Counted from the first letter of the stretch, positions 17,912-26,615 are shown. The stretch is DNA of 64,000 nucleotides from JAVKFY01 sp040223615 (GCA_040223615.1 JAVKFY010000046.1:1-64000); one strand, 5' to 3'. Notes: a model not told the origin generated them from the sequence alone. Program-made: numbers and translations.

Positions 17912-18336
17912 CGCCGTTCCCGCAGCGCTGCCACCAACGCGGCAACCCGGTCCGCCGGCACGCCGGTGCCGATCCGAAGCCGCAGGTCGCCGAGCTCGAT
18001 CACGACGTCGTCGGCCGCCTCGCAAGTCGGCGTGTCGACATCGACCGGTGCGTCGGGTTCCGGCACCGCCACCACCGCGGCGAACATCGCCACGTCGTCC
18101 GCCGGCAGCGCCAACCGGCCATCGCGCGCCTGGCGCCGCCACGTGTACAACAGTTGTGGGTGCACACCGGCACGACGGGCCACCCCCGCCGCCGAGAAGC
18201 CAGGCCGCAGCGACTTGGCGACCAGGCTGGCCTTCTCGACATCGCTGTAGGTCCGCCGCCGCGCCGGCCCACACAACAACTCAACCCGACGGACCGGTCC
18301 CGCGTTCGTTGCCTCAATCGTTGCGAAATCTTGCAT
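17908..18336 (-). CDS. tnpA: IS66 accessory protein TnpA
   Basis: 142 residues. The helix-turn-helix (RRTYSDVEKASLVAKS, then GVARRAGVHPQLLYTWRRQ) matches IS66 Orf1/TnpA. The C-terminal half is Ala/Asp/Val-rich, ending in a short conserved GTGVPADRVAALVAAL motif. First gene of the element, about 80 bp inside its right end. Confidence 0.94.
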   Translation of the reverse strand: MQDFATIEATNAGPVRRVELLCGPARRRTYSDVEKASLVAKSLRPGFSAAGVARRAGVHPQLLYTWRRQARDGRLALPADDVAMFAAVVAVPEPDAPVDVDTPTCEAADDVVIELGDLRLRIGTGVPADRVAALVAALRERR

Positions 18337-18414
18337 GCAGCGATCCCATCAATTGGATCGCAAGACTCAGCCATCAGCGACCAGCACGCTACGTGGCGGC
18401 AGAACAGCGCTTAC

Positions 18415-18422
18415 CCACGACC
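18415..18422. repeat. Right copy of the IS66 8-bp target duplication
   Basis: CCACGACC, identical to 15897-15904. It lies within codons 14-17 of the IS110 transposase. Confidence 0.97.
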
Positions 18423-18463
18423 TCTGCCGCGACGCGGTGAATGTCCATGCCGACGATCCGCAT
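18415..18463 (-). pseudogene. IS110 transposase, first 16 codons
   Basis: ATG 18463 begins MRIVGMDIHRVAAEVV, the conserved IS110 N-terminus with the first catalytic Asp. A GGAGAGGAGGAAGCC ribosome-binding region precedes it. The frame is cut by the IS66 insertion and resumes at 15896. Confidence 0.95.
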
Positions 18464-18703
18464 GGCTTCCTCCTCTCCTGGTGGCAGTCGAGGGAGCCTG
18501 CGGGCGACACGACAGTTACGGATCCGCGCTCGCAGCGCATCCGGGCTAGTCGCAGGGGCGGCCAGATAACGACCTCGAGCTCGCAGCTCATGTCAGTACG
18601 ACGGCCTGCCCGCACTTGCGTGCTCCCGGTGCCCCGAGGCCCGGATCAACCGAGCGTAACCGCCCAGGTCAATCCAAGGAACGAGCCACCGACGCAAACA
18701 TGC
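18464..18703 (-). other. Non-coding 5' end of IS110; candidate bridge RNA locus
   Basis: About 240 bp between the IS110 start codon and the element end, with no credible ORF. In the IS110 group this end encodes the bridge RNA that pairs with target and donor DNA. I have not folded it. A 7-nt identity (GATAACG, 18565-18571) with the target flank at 18706-18712 is too short to prove a target-guide loop. Confidence 0.55.
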
Positions 18704-18707
18704 CGGA

Positions 18708-18908
18708 TAACGCGTTCATCGAGGCCTTCAACGGGCGCTTCCGGGCGGAGTGCCTGAACACCCACTGGTTCCTGAGCCTTGCCGATGCGCGGGAAAAGTT
18801 GGAGGCTGGCGCAGGTACTACAACGAGGATCGACCGCATGGCGCGATCGGATACAAGGCCCCGATCGCACTGATGAATCCCGACGGCGCAACCGGCCCGC
18901 TGTCGTGA
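18708..18908 (+). pseudogene. IS3-family transposase OrfB, 3' part with frameshift
   Basis: Starts DNAFIEAFNGRFRAECL with the catalytic Glu and continues through NTHWFLSLADAREKLEA. One base is then missing near 18811, after which the normal end (RRYYNEDRPHGAIGYKAP) reads in another frame to the TGA at 18906-18908. It completes the OrfB interrupted at 14686. Confidence 0.93.
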
Positions 18909-19045
18909 CCAAGCCCGGAAACTCCAGCCCCGGGTGATCCAAAGATCGGTCTCACCTCAAATGATCAAAGGGCTCTACCCACAACTGGATGAAACTCGGG
19001 GCTCACGTCATATGGTATCGCCGAGACCACTCATCGATCTCGAGA

Positions 19046-19357
19046 CTATTCCCCAACCAGGTCGCGCTTGCGTTGCAGGTATTCGTCCCTGTCAATCTCG
19101 CCCCGCGCATATCTTCCATCAAGCTGATCGATAGCTGCCGATCGGCCAGACGTCGCGCGAGGATTTGCGCTGCCGTGCCAAAGGTAACGGATCAAGAAGA
19201 CGATGCCGACCACGACGACCGCAACTGTCAACAGCGGAAAAAGGCCGTGGAACGGCATCCACCAGTACCATCCGTCGTGCATCGGCCAGGACTGCGTGGG
19301 TTGTGCATGCACGCTCTCGGGCAGCAACACCGCAGCGATCGTCGCGGCGGCTTTCAC
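19046..19357 (-). CDS. SHOCT-domain membrane protein
   Basis: 103 residues from GTG 19357, which overlaps the stop of the upstream Met-rich gene (GTGA). The N-terminus is hydrophobic, followed by a Trp-rich stretch (HDGWYWWMPFHGLF), one transmembrane helix (about 38-56) and a C-terminal SHOCT motif (AIDQLDGRYARGEIDRDEYL). SHOCT proteins of this size accompany copper and Spy-like periplasmic proteins; function unknown. Longer frames upstream are shadows of the neighbour. Confidence 0.82.
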   Translation of the reverse strand: MKAAATIAAVLLPESVHAQPTQSWPMHDGWYWWMPFHGLFPLLTVAVVVVGIVFLIRYLWHGSANPRATSGRSAAIDQLDGRYARGEIDRDEYLQRKRDLVGE

Positions 19358-19893
19358 ATCATCCCCATCAGATTGTCGGCGATCCGCTGCTGCTTTGGAC
19401 TGAGGGCTTCGTAGAGCGGCAATGCCGCGGCCCTGAAGTCTTTCAGCGCTTGTAGTCGCATGGACATCATCTGCTCGTGCCGCCGCAAGCGATCTGGAAG
19501 GGACGTAGTCATCCCGTCGCCGGACATCATTTGCTCGTGCATGGATTTCATCGCCGAGGCGGACCCTCGCATGGCTTCGGCATAGCGGTTCCACGCCTGC
19601 TCCTGCTGCCCTGTGACGCGCAGTTCCGCCTTCAGGAAGGCAATGCGGCCTTCGACGAACTGACCTGCGCCGTGCATCATGGGTCCCATACCCATCATCT
19701 GCCCGGAGCCCATGCCTTGCGTCATCGGCATCTGCATCATCATACCGGACCCGCGCATCATGCCCGGGCCCATGCCTTGCATCATCGCGCCCCGCATCTG
19801 TTGGCCAGGTGTCGTTTGGGACGACTGAGCGGAAGCCGCGGCCGCGATCGCGAGTCCTGTTGCTGCAACCAGAGCGTAAATCGACGTGCGCAT
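19354..19893 (-). CDS. Met-rich Spy/CpxP-like periplasmic protein (LTXXQ)
   Basis: 179 residues from ATG 19893, with GGAGG 5 nt upstream (an in-frame ATG lies at 19905). The signal peptide ends at about residue 22. A Met-rich segment follows (MRGAMMQGMGPGMMRGSGMM and more, about 30-75), then helices typical of LTXXQ/Spy proteins, with the C-terminal motif ALSPKQQRIADNLMG. It likely acts as a periplasmic chaperone and Cu(I) binder. It heads a two-gene unit with the SHOCT protein. Confidence 0.87.
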   Translation of the reverse strand: MRTSIYALVAATGLAIAAAASAQSSQTTPGQQMRGAMMQGMGPGMMRGSGMMMQMPMTQGMGSGQMMGMGPMMHGAGQFVEGRIAFLKAELRVTGQQEQAWNRYAEAMRGSASAMKSMHEQMMSGDGMTTSLPDRLRRHEQMMSMRLQALKDFRAAALPLYEALSPKQQRIADNLMGMM

Positions 19894-19974
19894 GGATACC
19901 TCCATCCGTTGCTACCGTATCCTATGTCTTCTCGAAAGCGTCGACGTTGACCGAGATCAAATCGAACGTTGAGC

Positions 19975-20802
19975 TCACGCTTCAGCAAGGTCGTTTCGAG
20001 CGTCTGATACGATTCGCCAGGCCGAATGCAGGAACAGGCCGGCAATGAGGACGGCCACGACAAGGTCCGGCCACGGCGTGGCGGTCCAGTAGACCAGCCC
20101 CGCCGCCGCGACCACCGCTACGTTGCCGATGGCATCGTTGCGGCTGAACAGCCATACAGCCCGAACGTTCGCGTCGCCTGACCGGTGTGGAATCAGCACC
20201 AGCGCCGCAACGATGTTGACGACCAGCGCGATCGCTCCAAAAAGGCCCATGAGTTCGGCAGTCGGAACGCTCAGGAGCAGTACGCGATAGGCCGTGCTGG
20301 CAAGAACGCCACAGCCGAGCATTCCCAGGAAGACCCCTTGCAGCAGCGCCGATCGTGCTCGCCACGCCAGGCTCCAGCCGATGGCGAGGAGTCCCAAGAA
20401 CGTGATCAGCCCATCGCCGATGAAGTCGAGGGCATCCGCCTTCAGTGCCTGCGAGCCGGCGTAGAACCCGGCAACCATTTCAACCGCGCCATAGCCGACA
20501 TTCAGCGTGACGACGATCCACAGGGCACGCCTGTATCCAGGTGCGAGGTGGCCATGCCCACCCGGTAGCTTTGTGTCGCCGTCGCTGCTCGGTTTCATGC
20601 CCAGAGGGAAGAGCTGATAGCCAAGCTGGCTCACGGCGAGTTCGACGTCCGCCTGGCTTGCGGCATCGGTCGTCGCAAGCGACAGCACCTGCGAGGCAAT
20701 CGAAACCCTAACGTCGCTCACACCGGGCAGGTCTCTGAGCGCCCGCTCGATCTTCGACGCGCAAGCGCCGCAATCCATGCCGCCGACCTGGTACCGAAGC
20801 AT
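19975..20802 (-). CDS. HMA-domain / cation diffusion facilitator fusion
   Basis: 275 residues. An N-terminal HMA domain (GGMDCGACASKIERAL, about 7-70) is fused to about six transmembrane helices of CDF type. The first metal-site motif reads ADALDFIGDGL. The second, normally HxxxD, reads FSRNDAIGN, keeping Asp but not His, so metal selectivity is unclear. A Gly/His linker (GGHGH) joins the parts. It probably exports metal delivered to the HMA domain. Confidence 0.88.
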   Translation of the reverse strand: MLRYQVGGMDCGACASKIERALRDLPGVSDVRVSIASQVLSLATTDAASQADVELAVSQLGYQLFPLGMKPSSDGDTKLPGGHGHLAPGYRRALWIVVTLNVGYGAVEMVAGFYAGSQALKADALDFIGDGLITFLGLLAIGWSLAWRARSALLQGVFLGMLGCGVLASTAYRVLLLSVPTAELMGLFGAIALVVNIVAALVLIPHRSGDANVRAVWLFSRNDAIGNVAVVAAAGLVYWTATPWPDLVVAVLIAGLFLHSAWRIVSDARNDLAEA

Positions 20803-20876
20803 AACGCAAACCTCTTAACAATCGTAGTCTGTAGGTCGAGATGGCGGCGCCGTGCACGTCCGCCAGCGAGCCCGGA

Positions 20877-21083
20877 CTATTCCCAGCGCTTGAAACCCGC
20901 ATCCCATCGGTTGCACTCAAACGTTATGAAGTCCCAGAAGCTGCACTGAAAATTCATCACCGCGCCGTCGACCATCAAGAACCCGAGAATCAGCAAGACG
21001 ACGACCACCATCGCGATAGCAAGGCGATCTTTGGTGCGGGCCCATCTGTCGTCGACCGCTTTCTTCGGTACGGGCGTATCCAT
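20877..21083 (-). CDS. Small single-helix membrane protein
   Basis: 68 residues from ATG 21083, with AGAGG 7 nt upstream. A charged N-terminus, one transmembrane helix (about 22-42) and a C-terminus containing two Cys (FQCSFWDFITFECNRW). I recognise no family. It lies between the HMA-CDF gene and the divergently read ArsR regulator. Confidence 0.5.
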   Translation of the reverse strand: MDTPVPKKAVDDRWARTKDRLAIAMVVVVLLILGFLMVDGAVMNFQCSFWDFITFECNRWDAGFKRWE

Positions 21084-21355
21084 GACAGTACCTCTCGGCT
21101 GGTTGCCTGCGAGCGACAGCTCCACGCCATGACGCTTGCTGCTGGCCTGTATCAGCGCCGATCCACCATCCGAACCGGCGCATGGCCTACGGCGAACGAC
21201 CCTGTGATGTTGATAAGCGGCCTCGCCGTTCGCGTTTACGACGCCGGGCAAGACATGCCCGATTCTCTCAAACCACAGTCCATGGTAGGCTCTCGTGCAA
21301 ACATGTGAATGTCTATTGCCATGAGCGTCGCGCAAACGTACCAATACCTATTGCT

Positions 21356-21694
21356 ATGAAGCAAGTCATCGAATCCGTTCCTGACCTCGCGGACGCTCAA
21401 ATCATTGAAGCTGCTGAGATACTGCGCATGATGGGCGAGCCCACGCGGCTGCGCATACTGCTTGCCTGCCTCAGGCATCCGGGCGCGGTCGGCGAAATCG
21501 CGACGCGCGTCGGCATTCCGCGGTCATTGGTCAGCCACCATCTGCGCCTACTGCGCGCGAGCCGCGTGCTGCGTGCCGAAAAGTGCGGCAAGCAAGTCAT
21601 CTATTCGTCGATCGACGACAGGGTGCGCTGCATCATTGTCGATCTTGCCGGTCACGTCTTAGAGATGTCCGATGACAGAAACCTGACAAAGTAG
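21356..21694 (+). CDS. ArsR/SmtB-family metal regulator
   Basis: 112 residues from ATG 21356. Winged helix with MGEPTRLRILLACL and the recognition helix IPRSLVSHHLRLLRASRVL. The C-terminal helix (DDRVRCIIVDLAGHVLE) carries Asp, Cys and His usable as alpha-5 metal ligands. It probably represses a nearby metal exporter (HMA-CDF or czcD). The 12-nt sequence CTATTGCYATGA occurs at 21313-21324 and again across the start codon (21348-21359), a possible operator element. Confidence 0.87.
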   Translation: MKQVIESVPDLADAQIIEAAEILRMMGEPTRLRILLACLRHPGAVGEIATRVGIPRSLVSHHLRLLRASRVLRAEKCGKQVIYSSIDDRVRCIIVDLAGHVLEMSDDRNLTK

Positions 21695-21855
21695 GCAAGG
21701 AATGACAGGTGCGAACAGGATGCGCGAAATAAGGTGTGCCGCGTTGGCTCAGTGGATGTCGGAGCGGTCCATCCGGCGCGGGAGCTGCAAGCTCCTGGAA
21801 AAATCAAACTGCTTTGGTCAGCGCTACAACCATTGCCGTGCGCAGATGTACTACA

Positions 21856-22818
21856 TCATAAACTTTCGTCTTCATGATGTCGGCTGGCGCCATTATCTGT
21901 GATGCGACGATGACCTATAACTATGGGATCGTCACATGTGTGAAACGTACATTCAAGTTCCAGAGTCGTATGCTCGATTCCAAAACCCTCCCGAAGCTTT
22001 GTGCGCACCATCTCTTTAATGGCATCAGCTCGGCTCCACGCACCTTCATCGATAACAAGGTGCGCATCGAAAGCACTCGCCCGTTCCTCCATTAACCAGA
22101 AATGTGCATGATGAACAGAGGTGACGCCGTCTATCGAGCGTACAGAATCCATTACGTCGCATGTATCGACGTTCTTTGGACTGCCTAGCATAAGGATACG
22201 AATAGCAGAGCCAATTTCTGAGAACGCCATCCAAAGGATGTAAATCGCAATCAGGAGTGTGACGAGCGGATCGATTAGCCGCCAATCGAACAAGATTATC
22301 AATGTCCCAGCTATGATCACCGCTACCGAACCCAGTGCGTCCGCCACATTATGAAGAAATGCCGCACGAATGTTCATGCTCGACTTCGATAACACGAACG
22401 TCAATGCGGCCGTTATGACGTCGACAACGAGTGCAACACCGGCGATTGCAACAACCAGCCACCCGTCCACGCCCTGCGGCTGGATGAATCGCAAAATCGC
22501 TTCATAAACCAGATAGAGCCCTAGAACGATCAACGTCGTATAGTTGATCAATGCTGCAACGACCTCGATCCGACCATAGCCGAACGTCATCGAGCCGTCC
22601 GCGTCCCTTCGCGAGATCTTGCGCGCCGCGTAGGCAATAATAAGCGCAACAGCGTCGGAGAAGTTATGCAACGCATCTGCGATTAGCGCTAAGCTTCCGG
22701 CCAGGGCGCCGCCCACAACTTGGACGAAAGTTAGAGTTAGATTGACCGCGATTGCCGCTACGACCCGACGGTCTCCGGCGGTTGGGTCGATATGATTGTG
22801 TTGGTGATGACCAGCCAT
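21856..22818 (-). CDS. czcD: CzcD-type cation diffusion facilitator
   Basis: 320 residues. His-rich N-terminus (MAGHHQHNH), six transmembrane helices with both tetrahedral zinc-site motifs intact (ADALHNFSDA near 48 and HNVADALGS near 155), and a C-terminal cytoplasmic domain containing HHAHFWLM and HTTLELECTFHTCDD. CzcD-type proteins export Zn(II), Co(II) and Cd(II). It is divergent from the czcCBA-type operon. Confidence 0.94.
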   Translation of the reverse strand: MAGHHQHNHIDPTAGDRRVVAAIAVNLTLTFVQVVGGALAGSLALIADALHNFSDAVALIIAYAARKISRRDADGSMTFGYGRIEVVAALINYTTLIVLGLYLVYEAILRFIQPQGVDGWLVVAIAGVALVVDVITAALTFVLSKSSMNIRAAFLHNVADALGSVAVIIAGTLIILFDWRLIDPLVTLLIAIYILWMAFSEIGSAIRILMLGSPKNVDTCDVMDSVRSIDGVTSVHHAHFWLMEERASAFDAHLVIDEGAWSRADAIKEMVRTKLREGFGIEHTTLELECTFHTCDDPIVIGHRRITDNGASRHHEDESL

Positions 22819-23327
22819 TGAAGTGGGACAGATCCACTGTTCATCCTGGGCGGGCTTTTGCCGTGTCTCTAGATGATCCGAAGACGCGTATGCGTAACGC
22901 TCTCCTCTCGCCTAACACGATACAGGTGCAGTTCAACTTCGTACAGAAGATTCTTGAGCACGCTGGTAACTGTTTAGGCTAGATGACGCCGTACAAATGC
23001 TTGGAACCGCGGCGTCACGTGCTCTAGATGCGGCTTCGTGCTACAGGCTGAAATCGGCCAATCGGTCATGGGGATCATCTTGGTCGACTTACTTGGAGAA
23101 AATCTAACATGTTTTCGCGAGTATCCAGAGTGCGGCCAACCCAGAACATCAACCTCTCACATCCGCAACAGTATAGCGTTTCAAGTACGTTCAAGATACA
23201 TATGTGCGTTTTCCGCAACAGCGGGTCATGCGAACGTATTGCCTAGGCAACAGAGCGGACAAATGCCACGGCGTGCACAGGTCTGCGACATTAAACCGCA
23301 CTCGACAGAGGGTCCGAGAGCTGCTAA
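22819..23327. other. Divergent intergenic region between czcD and the czc operon
   Basis: About 500 bp with no supported gene; composition is more AT-rich than the flanking copper clusters. It should hold the promoters of czcD and of the RND operon, but I find no clear regulator dyad. Confidence 0.4.
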
Positions 23328-23825
23328 ATGACAGCATCGAATGACCGATTCTCGTTGCTGAACCTTGGGGCTCCATACGTGTTGGGTAAAAAGATCGTTG
23401 CCCTTTTCTCGGCAGTCGCCTACCTGTCGTCAGTGCCGGCATTGGCTGCTGGCATTTTTCTGCTTTGCTCAGGTGGCGGCAGCCATGACAGTTTCGGGCA
23501 ACTTTCCGTAGCTACCAGTGTCTCGTCGACTGTTGGTCTCCTGGTGAACGCCAGCGGCAATGGTGACGAGACGACCACATTGGTGGGAGAAGGCCCTGCC
23601 ATTAATGCGGTCGGCCTCTGCCAAGATGTAGAGGTCCAGCATTTTCAGGGTCCTGCACCAAGAAAATCGGTCGACGCTCCACCGCCCGTAGCACCACCGG
23701 TTCCGTTACGAAGCGGTGTGACTCAGCTTGCCGCGGTGTGCAAGGCTGCCCCGCGGCCATACGCCTCCCAGGAAATCCCCGATATCGCGTTAAAGGCGCG
23801 TCGCGCCGTCGTTCTCCTCATCTGA
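23328..23825 (+). CDS. Doubtful ORF in the position of czcI
   Basis: 165 codons. Residues about 20-40 (KKIVALFSAVAYLSSVPALA) look like a signal peptide that could begin at GTG 23379. The rest is Ser/Gly/Pro-rich with scattered Cys and matches no family I know. In other czc operons a small periplasmic protein, CzcI, occupies this place. The frame overlaps the antisense and upstream reading of czcC poorly, so coding status is uncertain. Confidence 0.35.
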   Translation: MTASNDRFSLLNLGAPYVLGKKIVALFSAVAYLSSVPALAAGIFLLCSGGGSHDSFGQLSVATSVSSTVGLLVNASGNGDETTTLVGEGPAINAVGLCQDVEVQHFQGPAPRKSVDAPPPVAPPVPLRSGVTQLAAVCKAAPRPYASQEIPDIALKARRAVVLLI

Positions 23826-23935
23826 TACTGATACTCGCGCCAGCATCTCGCGCTGGTGCGGTGCGTCGAAGTGCGTTGGTCGGCGATCGCAGTCGCTTTC
23901 GGCGTTACCGCATCTTTACTTCGGAGAATGAAAAG

Positions 23936-25300
23936 ATGTTCCAACGGTGTGCATTCGCGTGCGCCGGAGTACTTGTCGCCTTCCTCTGGACCGCCGATTC
24001 TGGTGCCGCGGAGCCGACAGGTTACCCGACGCAACGACCACTGGGCGCAGGAATTCCTGCCTACAAGGTCGGCCAAGAACAAGATCGACCGACATCCGAA
24101 GACGGTTCTCTTCAGCAACTCGGGGTATGCAAGGTGCTCCAGCTAGCATTTGCAAATGATCCGGCCCTTGCTGTGCGCTCATGGGAGGTCAGTGCTCTTC
24201 GCGGGCGTGTGCTGCAGTCGAATTTGTTCCCCAATCCCGATGTCGATCTAGAGCTAGAAAATTTTGGCGGGACTGACGAACTCAGCGGATTGCGCGGCGC
24301 GGAGGCGACGATTCAATTAAGCCAACTTGTGGAACTCGGCGCCAAGCGAACCAAGCGGCGGGGTGTCGCAATGGCGGTGCGGGACATTGCCGGTTGGGAG
24401 TATGAAGAACAACGCCTTCAAACCTACGCAGAGGCGAGCGCAATGTTCTACGCGGTGGCCAATGCACAGATGAAGGTAGAGCTGCGTCAACGCCAACTAC
24501 AGCTTGCGTTGACGGTGGTCGAGACAGTTAAAGAGCGCGTCACTGCAGGCAGGGTTACACCGATCGAACAGACACGAGCTAATGTAGAAGCAAGTAGCGC
24601 GACGCTCGCACTGAGACAGGCGCAGAGCGAGCTTGCTGCGGCGCGCTCTCGCCTGGCGTCCACCTGGGGACAAGACGAGAGGTCGGTCGGTCAGGTGGTG
24701 GCCGACTTGGACAATCTTGCGCCCCCGCCACCGCTGGAGGCGGTCCTATCACGACTGGAAAAAGGTGCAGAACTAGGAAAAGCGCGGGCGACACAAACGC
24801 TACGAGAACAGTCGTTGCGACTGGAGCGTGCCAATCAGATTCCCGACATCACGCTTTCCGCCGGCATTCGGAGGTATTTTGACACCGACGAAAGCGCACT
24901 AGTGGCTGGCTTTTCGATACCGATCCCGGTCTTCGGGTTGAATCCGGGGGGCGTGTTAGAAGCCTCAGACCGGGTTGAGCAGGGCGGTGCGGTAAAACGA
25001 GATACGCGCCTTAGATTAAGGCAAGAAACGTTCGCCCTTCACGCCACGATGCGCTCGGCCTACGAGGCCGCATTGACGCTGCAGGACGACATCCTTCCAG
25101 CCGCAGGAACGACATACGAAGCGGCTCAGGCAAGCTACGCCGAGGGGCGTCTGGGGCTCCTTGATGTACTCGACGCTCAAAGGACCCTTTTCGACGCTCG
25201 TGCCGACTACATCGAGTCCTTAGCGGATTACCACACTGCCAGGATTGGCATGGAGAGGATCACCGGAGAGCCCGTCGTCGATCCGGGCTGTAGGTTGTAG
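23936..25300 (+). CDS. czcC: CzcC-like outer-membrane efflux protein
   Basis: 454 residues from ATG 23936, with GGAG 10 nt upstream. Signal peptide of about 25 residues, then two TolC/OEP repeats: SNLFPNPDVDLELENFGG near 100, the helix LRQRQLQLALTVVETVKERV near 180, QIPDITLSAGIRRYF near 302, and YAEGRLGLLDVLDAQRTLFDARADY near the end. It forms the outer-membrane channel of the tripartite pump. Only 16 bp separate it from czcB. Confidence 0.92.
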   Translation: MFQRCAFACAGVLVAFLWTADSGAAEPTGYPTQRPLGAGIPAYKVGQEQDRPTSEDGSLQQLGVCKVLQLAFANDPALAVRSWEVSALRGRVLQSNLFPNPDVDLELENFGGTDELSGLRGAEATIQLSQLVELGAKRTKRRGVAMAVRDIAGWEYEEQRLQTYAEASAMFYAVANAQMKVELRQRQLQLALTVVETVKERVTAGRVTPIEQTRANVEASSATLALRQAQSELAAARSRLASTWGQDERSVGQVVADLDNLAPPPPLEAVLSRLEKGAELGKARATQTLREQSLRLERANQIPDITLSAGIRRYFDTDESALVAGFSIPIPVFGLNPGGVLEASDRVEQGGAVKRDTRLRLRQETFALHATMRSAYEAALTLQDDILPAAGTTYEAAQASYAEGRLGLLDVLDAQRTLFDARADYIESLADYHTARIGMERITGEPVVDPGCRL

Positions 25301-25316
25301 TGAAAAGGGTATTGTC

Positions 25317-26573
25317 ATGATCTCGGGCAGAATTCTCATACTCGTGGTAGCGACGGGCATATTGGTTGCGGTTGCGGCCGGCCTGGCCACCGCCAGACTG
25401 GCGCTACAGCTCGAGGCCAGTGAGTCCCACCCTAACAACGAGGGCACCAATGACGATCATGGTGACGACGACACACACAAGACCGAACCCGTTGACGATC
25501 ATGACTCCGATAAGATCGAACTCACTGAGGCCCAAGTGGCACTAGCAGAGATCAAGACGGTGGCCGCAAGTCCAGCCACTGTAGAGAACCGACTCAATCT
25601 CGTCGGCGAAGTAACAGCAAATCGGGATCGTCTCGTGGAGGTTGTTCCGGCCGTGGCCGGAATTGCGAGAGAGGTACACGCGCTCCTTGGTGCAGAACTC
25701 CAACAGGGAGATCTGCTTGCCACTCTGGACAGTCGAGAGCTCGCTGATGCCAAAGCTGACTGGATCGCCGCACGTGAACGAAAGGAGCTCGCCAAAGCTA
25801 ACTTCGAGCGGTCCGAGCGGCTGTGGAAAAAGAAGATCGCGCCGGAGGAAGAGTATCTCGATGCGCGTTCGAAACTTGCCGAGGCAAGCATAACCGAGCG
25901 CACTGCCGAACATAAACTCAGGGCCCTCGGTCTTTCGAGAGCAGAGTTGCGCTCTTTAACTAATGGCGAGCATAAACCCTACACGAGGCACACAGTGCGT
26001 GCCCCGATTGGCGGAACCGTCATTGAGAAGCATATAACCAAAGGGCAGGTGGTCGATGGCGAGCGGCCTATATATCAAATCGCTGACCTATCGGTGATTT
26101 GGGTCATCGTGAACATCTACGAAGGCGACTTCAGATCCGTGGAAGTCGGGCAGAGAGCTAGCATCGTTACCAAAGCGTATCCTGATCGCAAGTTCGAGGG
26201 GAAAGTGACGTGGCTATCCGCCGTCGTAGAAGAGGCGAGTAGGACACTGCGCGCGCGCATCGAAGTTCCGAACGAGGACCGCGCGTTGAGACCCGGCATG
26301 TTTATCACTGCCGAGGTCGTCGTAGATCAGCGCACGGCCAGCACGGCGGTTCCGACTAGTGCGATCCGTAGAGCTGACGGACGGAGTATCGTTTTCGTTC
26401 AAGAGACGCCCGGAATATTCGAAAAACGTGAAGTGCAACTGGGGCTCCTGTCCGGTTCAAATGTCGAGATACTCAAGGGCGTAAAGTCAGGCGAGATCGT
26501 GGTGACTGACGGCAGCTTCATTCTGAAGTCCGAAGCGGAGAAATCCGGCTTTGAGGCTGGTCATGGACACTAA
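25317..26573 (+). CDS. czcB: CzcB-like periplasmic adaptor (membrane fusion protein)
   Basis: 418 residues from ATG 25317, with AAAGGG upstream. One N-terminal helix, then an acidic His/Asp stretch (NDDHGDDDTHKTEPVDDHDSD) likely to bind metal. The lipoyl/barrel-sandwich, alpha-hairpin (ADAKADWIAARERKELAKANF) and beta-barrel regions of HlyD/MFP proteins follow, plus the His tail EAGHGH. It links czcA and czcC. Confidence 0.93.
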   Translation: MISGRILILVVATGILVAVAAGLATARLALQLEASESHPNNEGTNDDHGDDDTHKTEPVDDHDSDKIELTEAQVALAEIKTVAASPATVENRLNLVGEVTANRDRLVEVVPAVAGIAREVHALLGAELQQGDLLATLDSRELADAKADWIAARERKELAKANFERSERLWKKKIAPEEEYLDARSKLAEASITERTAEHKLRALGLSRAELRSLTNGEHKPYTRHTVRAPIGGTVIEKHITKGQVVDGERPIYQIADLSVIWVIVNIYEGDFRSVEVGQRASIVTKAYPDRKFEGKVTWLSAVVEEASRTLRARIEVPNEDRALRPGMFITAEVVVDQRTASTAVPTSAIRRADGRSIVFVQETPGIFEKREVQLGLLSGSNVEILKGVKSGEIVVTDGSFILKSEAEKSGFEAGHGH

Positions 26574-26615
26574 CGGTTTCGGAACTAATACTCACTTGGC
26601 TAAAGGGATGCGAAA

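Larger units (their letters stand above)
15905..18414 (-). mobile_element. Complete IS66-family insertion sequence
   Basis: 2510 bp. The ends are GTAAGCGACGTCCCGC at the left and, as complement, GTAAGCGCTGTTCTGC at the right. These are the GTAA-type IS66 termini and match at 12 of 16 positions. Perfect 8-bp duplications CCACGACC flank it, the length IS66 generates. All three genes tnpA, tnpB and tnpC are open, so it looks recent and potentially functional. Confidence 0.97.
14687..18707 (-). mobile_element. IS110-family element inserted in the IS3 transposase, itself split by IS66
   Basis: Bounded by CGGA on both sides (14683-14686 and 18704-18707), so the exact ends are ambiguous by up to 4 bp. 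Without the IS66 (and one duplication copy) it is about 1503 bp, a usual IS110 length. The transposase reads right to left, leaving about 240 bp of non-coding DNA at its 5' end, as in the IS110 group. Confidence 0.87.
13688..18941 (+). mobile_element. IS3-family element, interrupted by IS110 and IS66 insertions
   Basis: The terminal inverted repeats are about 23 bp long: TGGATCGC...GAGTTT from 13688, and the complement of TGGATCAC...GAGTTT ending at 18941. They agree at most positions. Removing the inner insertion (14687-18707) leaves a 1233-bp element, a normal IS3 size. Flanks (AAAC left, AAGA right) do not form a clear target duplication. The 3' part of its transposase carries a frameshift, so the element is dead. 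Confidence 0.88.

Noticed and set aside
13684..18945. A 3-4 bp target duplication for the IS3 element
   Set aside because: Flanks are AAAC and AAGA; they share too little to call.
21702..21902. 66-residue ORF after arsR
   Set aside because: Basic, compositionally odd translation overlapping the end of czcD on the other strand; no ribosome-binding site.
23038..23331. 97-residue ORF upstream of the czc operon
   Set aside because: No ribosome-binding site and random-like composition in a probable promoter region.
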